From: an uncultured Bacteroidales bacterium
GTDB taxonomy: Bacteria > Bacteroidota > Bacteroidia > Bacteroidales > F082
NCBI GenBank assembly: GCA_946184615.1
Contig: CAMHFN010000008.1
Span: forward strand, 1 to 64,000
Length of the DNA stretch: 64,000 bases
Direction: 5' to 3'
In this document: positions 60,301 through 64,000 of the stretch, one piece after another
Position numbering within the stretch: the first letter of the stretch is position 1
Layout of the letters: the number at the start of each line of letters is the position of its first letter
Position numbers and translations under genes: made by a program
Notes under the pieces: model-generated
The model's database searches: none
What the model was told of the DNA's origin: nothing
What the model saw: only the letters and a program-made list of their open reading frames with translations

Positions 60301-61982
60301 TGCAACCTTCGGTCATCGGTGACATCATCGCTATGAACGCCCTCTACCGCCCGGGACCGATGGACAACATTCCTGATTTCATCGCCCGCAAGCAGGGTAG
60401 GCAAGAGATCAAGTACGACTTCGCCTGCATGGAGAAATATCTCAAGGACACCTACGGCATCTGTGTGTATCAGGAGCAGGTGATGTTGCTCTCGCGTGAG
60501 TTGGCGAACTTCACTAGAGGTGAGTCGGATACTTTGCGTAAGGCCATGGGTAAGAAGCAACTGGCTAAGATGGAGGAACTCTACGGCAAGTTTATGAAAC
60601 AAGGTGTGGAGAAACTCACCAAGACCGAAGGGCTGCCTGAAGAGGAGGTTCGCAAGCGTTTGGAGAAGATTTGGGAAGAATGGAAGAAGTTCGCTTCCTA
60701 CGCCTTCAACAAATCTCATGCTGCCTGTTATAGCTGGGTTTCCTACCAAACGGCCTATCTCAAGGCGCACTACCCAGCCGAGTTCATGGCTGCGGTGCTC
60801 AACAACGAGTTAGGCGACATCAAACAGGTGACCTTCATGATGGAGGAGTGCAAACGGATGCGCCTCGAAGTGCTTGGCCCTGACGTGAACGAATCGGAAT
60901 ACGAGTTCTCCGTCAACGACAAAGGCCAGATCCGTTTTGGAATGGGTGGCATCCGTAACGTGGGCGAGGCGGCTATCTCGGGCATCATCGAGGAACGTAC
61001 TGCCAACGGCAAGTTCAAGGACTTCACTGATTTCCTGTTGCGTTGTGCCGACAAGGGCGTCAACCGCAGGGCTTTGGAAAGCATGGACACCGCAGGGTGT
61101 TTTGACTCGTTCCCCAATTTCCATCGGGCCATGCTGTTCTACATGCCTATGAACGACTCGGTGCCTTTCAGCGAAAGGGCCTTGCGCATGGTGGCCTCCT
61201 ATAACGAACGCAAGAACTCTGCCCAGATGGACCTCTTTGGAATGGGAGGCTCTGATGGAGCGGTCGAGGCACTCACCTTGCCGCTGCCTGACTGCGAACG
61301 CTGGTCGAAACTCAAGGAATTGCAAATGGAACTCGAAAGTATCGGCTTTTACATCAGTTCGCATCCCATGGACTCGTTCAAGATTCCCCTGAAATTCTTC
61401 ACCAACACCACCGTGGAAGCCATGAAGACGGCCATGACCAATCCGGAGAAATACAACGGTTTCTCGGTGAGGCTCGGAGGACAGATCACCAAGGCTGAAC
61501 ATGCGGTTTCCAAAAACAATGTGCCTTACGGTCGCTTTACCATCGAAGATAAGACAGGGGCGTTTACCTTTGGCCTCTTCAAAGAGAATTATTTGAATTT
61601 CAAGAATTTGCTTGTTGAAGGCCAATTTGTATTGGTGATTGGCACTTTGTCGGCTCCGTTTTGGAAAGGCAAGGAGCCCGATGCAGTCCCCAAAGACCTG
61701 GAACTGCGTGTCAGTGAGGTGCGGCTGCTCGACTCCCTGCTTGAGAATACGGGCAAACGGGTCGTCTTCAAATTGGATGTGGCTCAGATGAACGCCGAAG
61801 CCATCGAATCCTTTATTAAGATCATCAAGGAACACCCTGGGAAACAATCGTATGGCGTGCATCTTTATGACTCCCTGACGAACATGGCCTGCAATATGAC
61901 TCCATTCAGCGGCAGTATCAACGCTCATGATGTGTTGCCCATCGTTGACGGTTTGCAATATGCCGACTTCGACTTGAAATAA
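57357..61982 (+). CDS. dnaE: DNA polymerase III alpha subunit with N-terminal proofreading domain
   Basis: A 1541-residue replicative polymerase. Residues 1-190 are a DnaQ-type 3'-5' exonuclease (FDTETTGLP, GHNIDFD, HNASADVQAT). The PHP domain follows (HLHVHSHYSILDG, about 252; TDHGNMFG, about 290), then the polymerase core with GPGRGSAAGS (about 700) and the catalytic LPDIDVDFDDDGR (about 740), helix-hairpin-helix, and an OB domain near 1370. The fused exonuclease, known in Bacteroidota, gives polymerase and proofreading in one chain. The extra N-terminal domain explains the size compared with about 1160 residues in E. coli. Confidence 0.95.
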   Translation: MFLIFDTETTGLPKNYNAPLTDFDNWPRLVQLAWQLHDDKGRLVENHNLLVKPDGFIIPIEVQVVHGISTEHATKYGLPLHEVLDTFLKSAEKAKYFVGHNIDFDLNIVGCEFLRDCGSNPLLAWPRVDTCTEKTAEFCKLPGGKGGKFKLPKLNEFHEILFGSKFDSAHNASADVQATARIFLELIRIGVLGRNEMPESEQFFEDFRAANPDKIQPADIEITSNYDAAEMEAERLEELREMGDYVPQHFTHLHVHSHYSILDGMSKVPDLVDKCIKNGMYSIALTDHGNMFGIKEFADYVNKVNGKVKDKIKEQEALLKKEEATEEEKQQAQAEIEKLKGQFFKPIYGIETYCAPVSIDKRDGRQDRGWHLILLAKNKQGYHSLCKLSSIAYTDGFYYNPRIDHSLLEKYHEGLICCSACLGGELPQKIMNGDMVGAGQTVMWFKNLFGDDYYIELQRHKTDKPGGDTTVYERQKEVNKVLLDLARKTNTKIIATNDVHFVEEEHAEAHDRLICLSTGKDLDDPSRMHYTKQEWLKTPTEMGAIFSDIPEALENTQEIVDKVEAYSIDSDPIMPEFPIPEDFGTVESYRQKFTEEDLFNEFTRDEHGKVIMSQEDAEKKIKKLGGYNRLYRIKLEADYLAKLTWEGAKMRYGDPLTDEQKERIIFELHVMKTMGFPGYFLIVSDYIRAAREELGVSVGPGRGSAAGSVVAYCLKITDLDPLKYDLLFERFLNPDRISLPDIDVDFDDDGRGRVLDWITKKYGKEKVAHIITYGTMAAKSAIQDVGRVQKVPLSEVAQIKSFIPDREFDEASVKAVEGEVPKKIPKVNLKNCYKYVKPLKDLLEGEDPNISTMLTYASELEGTNRQIGIHACGVIIGASDLTDVAPVATIKDKETNEDVVVTQYEGQVIENVGLIKMDFLGLKTLTLIKDALKNIKKTRGIDIDIDHIPIDDPQTYALYSAGNTIGTFQFESPGMQKYLRELQPSVIGDIIAMNALYRPGPMDNIPDFIARKQGRQEIKYDFACMEKYLKDTYGICVYQEQVMLLSRELANFTRGESDTLRKAMGKKQLAKMEELYGKFMKQGVEKLTKTEGLPEEEVRKRLEKIWEEWKKFASYAFNKSHAACYSWVSYQTAYLKAHYPAEFMAAVLNNELGDIKQVTFMMEECKRMRLEVLGPDVNESEYEFSVNDKGQIRFGMGGIRNVGEAAISGIIEERTANGKFKDFTDFLLRCADKGVNRRALESMDTAGCFDSFPNFHRAMLFYMPMNDSVPFSERALRMVASYNERKNSAQMDLFGMGGSDGAVEALTLPLPDCERWSKLKELQMELESIGFYISSHPMDSFKIPLKFFTNTTVEAMKTAMTNPEKYNGFSVRLGGQITKAEHAVSKNNVPYGRFTIEDKTGAFTFGLFKENYLNFKNLLVEGQFVLVIGTLSAPFWKGKEPDAVPKDLELRVSEVRLLDSLLENTGKRVVFKLDVAQMNAEAIESFIKIIKEHPGKQSYGVHLYDSLTNMACNMTPFSGSINAHDVLPIVDGLQYADFDLK

Positions 61983-62006
61983 TCTATGGGTATCAAAAAA
62001 AATATT

Positions 62007-62014
62007 TATTTTTG
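62007..62014 (+). promoter_or_regulatory. -7 promoter element of trxA
   Basis: TATTTTTG lies 29 nt before the thioredoxin ATG and after the dnaE stop, indicating separate transcription of trxA and the DUF58 gene. Confidence 0.45.
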
Positions 62015-62042
62015 CATCTCAATGTCTGAACTTTAAAAACAA

Positions 62043-62363
62043 ATGAATATGATCGAATTAACAAACGAAATTTTCGAAGAAACCGTTTTGAAATCGGAAC
62101 TTCCTGTATTGGTAGACTTTTCTGCTACTTGGTGCGGCCCCTGCAAAAAGGTGGCTCCCATCGTCGAGAAAATTGGTGAAGACTACGCTGGTAAGGTCGT
62201 AGTGGTGAAATGCGATGTGGAAGAGTGTGAAGAGGTGGCTCGTCGCTATGGCATCATGAACATCCCTACTGTGCTTTATTTCAAGAACGGTGAGGTCGTC
62301 GACAAGAACGTCGGTGCCGCCCCAGAGAAGGTTTTCATTGAGAAACTTGAAAAGTTGCTGTAA
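62043..62363 (+). CDS. trxA: Thioredoxin
   Basis: A 106-residue thioredoxin with the active site ATWCGPCKKVAPIVEK (Cys pair about residues 31 and 34), the cis-Pro NIPTVLYF and C-terminal GAAPEKVFIEKL. It reduces protein disulfides in the cytoplasm with thioredoxin reductase. Two close ATGs (62043 and 62049) are possible. The next gene, a DUF58 protein, starts 11 nt downstream. Confidence 0.95.
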   Translation: MNMIELTNEIFEETVLKSELPVLVDFSATWCGPCKKVAPIVEKIGEDYAGKVVVVKCDVEECEEVARRYGIMNIPTVLYFKNGEVVDKNVGAAPEKVFIEKLEKLL

Positions 62364-62374
62364 ATTCAACAACT

Positions 62375-63310
62375 TTGGACTTTAGCATTGATAGGAATCG
62401 GCTTGCCCAATTCGGGAGCCTTGAGTTTTTAGCGCGACAGATTGTGGAGGGGTTCATCACAGGCCTCCACAAGAGTCCGTTTCATGGCTTCTCGGTAGAG
62501 TTTGCAGAGCATCGTCTCTACAACACGGGCGAACCGATTCGTCATATTGACTGGAAACTATACGGTCGTACGGAGAAGCTCTTCGTGAAGCGTTATGAGG
62601 AGGAAACCAACTTGCGTTGCCAGCTAGTCATCGACAAAAGTTCCAGCATGTGTTTTCCGGTGCGAAACAGCATTGATTTTGAGCATCCCAACAAGTTGTT
62701 TTTCAGCGTTTATGCCGCTGCCTCTCTGATGGAACTGATGCGTCGTCAGCGTGATGCCGTGGGATTGGATTTGTTTGACGAAACCATCGCTTTCCATGAG
62801 CCTGCCAAGATGTCAGCAGTGCATAACAAGTTGATTTATACCGAACTGGAGAAGCTTATCGATACCTATAATAAGGATCAAAAGAAAACCACTTCCACCG
62901 TCCAATGTCTGCATCAGATTGCCGAGATGACTCACAAACGCAGTCTGGTGGTGATCTTCACCGACATGCTTGACCATCTTGAGGATTACAACAAACTGTT
63001 TGAGGCGTTGGAACACTTGAAATACAACAAACACGAGGTGATCCTGTTTCACGTCTACGATGGACAGCTGGAACAGAACCTCGACTTTGAAAACCGCCCG
63101 TATCGTTTTGTCGATTTGGAGACGGGCGACACCCTTAAACTGAACCCTGCGGAAATACAGGGGCGTTATCGCCAGCTCATGGAGCAGCGCAAGGCCGACA
63201 TCCTCAAGCATTGTTACCAGTATCAAATCGATTATGTCGAAGCCGACATCAACAAAGACTACAGCCAGATACTGACGAGTTACCTCATCAAGCGGTCCAA
63301 ACTTTATTGA
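62375..63310 (+). CDS. DUF58-domain protein
   Basis: A 311-residue protein of the DUF58 family: FHGFSVEFAEHRLYNTGEPI (about 35-54), HIDWKLYGRTEKLFVKRYEE (about 57-76), then a von Willebrand-A-like section with the MIDAS-like DKSSSM (about 88) and VVIFTDMLDHLEDYN (about 189). Such proteins usually accompany MoxR ATPases and batA/B membrane proteins in envelope or chaperone-like systems. Those partners are not inside the window. No ATG fits, so TTG 62375 (MDFSIDRNRL) is taken as start. It is 11 nt after trxA. Confidence 0.82.
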   Translation: MDFSIDRNRLAQFGSLEFLARQIVEGFITGLHKSPFHGFSVEFAEHRLYNTGEPIRHIDWKLYGRTEKLFVKRYEEETNLRCQLVIDKSSSMCFPVRNSIDFEHPNKLFFSVYAAASLMELMRRQRDAVGLDLFDETIAFHEPAKMSAVHNKLIYTELEKLIDTYNKDQKKTTSTVQCLHQIAEMTHKRSLVVIFTDMLDHLEDYNKLFEALEHLKYNKHEVILFHVYDGQLEQNLDFENRPYRFVDLETGDTLKLNPAEIQGRYRQLMEQRKADILKHCYQYQIDYVEADINKDYSQILTSYLIKRSKLY

Positions 63311-63319
63311 GGAATTCGG

Positions 63320-64000
63320 TCAAAGATTCAGCTTCAACTGTATTTCTTCCACCTTTCGTTGTAGCTCTTGCACGGTCTGTGCCAGTTGTTCCTCCCTAAA
63401 TCTGTTCTCTTGGCGTTCAGGCATTTGGGCACTGATGTAGTGTACAAACTGCCATACCTCTTTAATATCGGCAGCTGCCAAATCGTAAGGTTTATACAAG
63501 GGGTTGAGCGAGCTGAGGGTGATCCGCCCTTCGGCTTCGATTTTGTTTTCCACGATTTTGAAGACAATACCGTCATCGTGCGTGAGGATGATGTAAGGTC
63601 GTCCGGTGCGGATGTAGGTCCAATCAAGCACATATTCGCCGGTCACGTAGGAGCCGTCGGGAATGGGCAGCATGGAGTCGCCGCTGATCTGGAAAGTGCG
63701 GTACTTGCGGTCGCGCGACAGGAAGGGGATTGAGAACGTGGGCAGCACCTTGATGTACTCGGGATCAGCAAAGCCTGTGGCATAGCCCGCCTTGGCGCGT
63801 TCAGTGACCAGTTCGATGTTCTCCACATTGTCGGGCGTGACGGTGGTAGCCAGCACGCGCAGGTTGCTCCCCTTCAAATAAGGATCGAAACCCCGTTCCA
63901 GCTGCGAGAGCTGCCCCTCGCTGAGTTGGCTTAGGTCGACCTTCACCAAAGTGTCGATGGCAATGCCGAAATATTTGGAGAAAGCCACCAAGGCCTCAAG
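63320..64000 (-). CDS. S24-family peptidase/repressor, 5' end outside the window
   Basis: The gene runs off the right edge; at least 226 codons are visible. The first visible residues (LEALVAFSKYFGIAIDTLV) are the end of a helix-turn-helix domain that must begin beyond base 64000. The C-terminal part is an S24 (LexA/CI-like) domain with catalytic-type Ser in QISGDSMLPIPDGSYV and Lys in IVFKIVENKI, ending in a coiled-coil tail (about 195-226). Such proteins repress genes until self-cleavage in response to RecA. The target is unknown; it may be a prophage-type or stress regulator. Confidence 0.82.
   Translation of the reverse strand, partial: LEALVAFSKYFGIAIDTLVKVDLSQLSEGQLSQLERGFDPYLKGSNLRVLATTVTPDNVENIELVTERAKAGYATGFADPEYIKVLPTFSIPFLSRDRKYRTFQISGDSMLPIPDGSYVTGEYVLDWTYIRTGRPYIILTHDDGIVFKIVENKIEAEGRITLSSLNPLYKPYDLAAADIKEVWQFVHYISAQMPERQENRFREEQLAQTVQELQRKVEEIQLKLNL

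Noticed and set aside
58518..61958. Long minus-strand ORFs opposite dnaE
   Set aside because: They are shadows of a strongly codon-biased plus-strand gene, with no recognisable domains and no promoter.

Overview
The window comes from a Bacteroidales (Bacteroidota) chromosome. Most intergenic regions carry the Bacteroidota promoter type (-33 TTG/TTTG, about 19-22 nt, then -7 TAnnTTTG), Shine-Dalgarno sites are rare, and the gene families fit: a CotH protein with a type IX secretion C-terminal tail, FKBP lipoproteins, ribosomal protein S16 with a long acidic tail, and a DnaQ-DnaE fusion polymerase. The genus cannot be fixed from the sequence. No tRNA gene, CRISPR array, transposase or integrase was seen. 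The left edge carries the promoter and boxA leader of an rRNA operon that would run leftward out of the window.

Layout. 1-3.9 kb: rRNA leader (minus), XRE regulator, DHH phosphoesterase, two FKBP isomerases. 3.9-9.0 kb (minus): O-antigen ligase-like protein, two Wzz-like proteins and a flippase, for surface polysaccharide. 9.1-13.9 kb: ClpS, a RelA/SpoT protein with a degraded hydrolase site, secreted CotH, OsmC, thioesterase. 14.0-17.1 kb (minus): lipoprotein, TatC, a C_GCAxxG_C_C protein and a cysteine desulfidase-like enzyme. 17.2-28.9 kb: an enlarged type I restriction locus (hsdM, AlbA_2 ATPase, small membrane protein, hsdS, 803-residue dual-nuclease-like protein, Fic protein, hsdR). 28.9-47.9 kb: mostly housekeeping genes (TPR protein, LolD, EamA, PnuC, Nth, RecA, phosphosugar mutase, RfbD, YebC, S16, MscS-like channel, GH20 hexosaminidase, YbaK). 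48-56 kb: an accessory region with a RhuM-Doc fusion, a PLD nuclease-like protein overlapping an ABC-type ATPase, unknown genes, and decayed duplicates separated by a repeated hairpin element. 56-64 kb: exonuclease, lipoprotein, DnaE, thioredoxin, a DUF58 protein and a partial S24 regulator.

The best candidate for a previously undescribed system is the 17.2-28.9 kb locus. Four extra genes sit co-directionally, with short gaps or overlaps, inside a complete HsdM/HsdS/HsdR set: a schlafen-type ATPase, a one-helix membrane protein whose first codons copy those of hsdS, an AT-rich protein combining an Mrr-like domain, a winged helix and a PIN-like domain, and a Fic protein with an in-frame 12-bp repeat. 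The second is the cassette-like array at 49.2-52 kb, where three copies of a 44-bp hairpin element separate small genes and remnants. Functions beyond family membership are inference.
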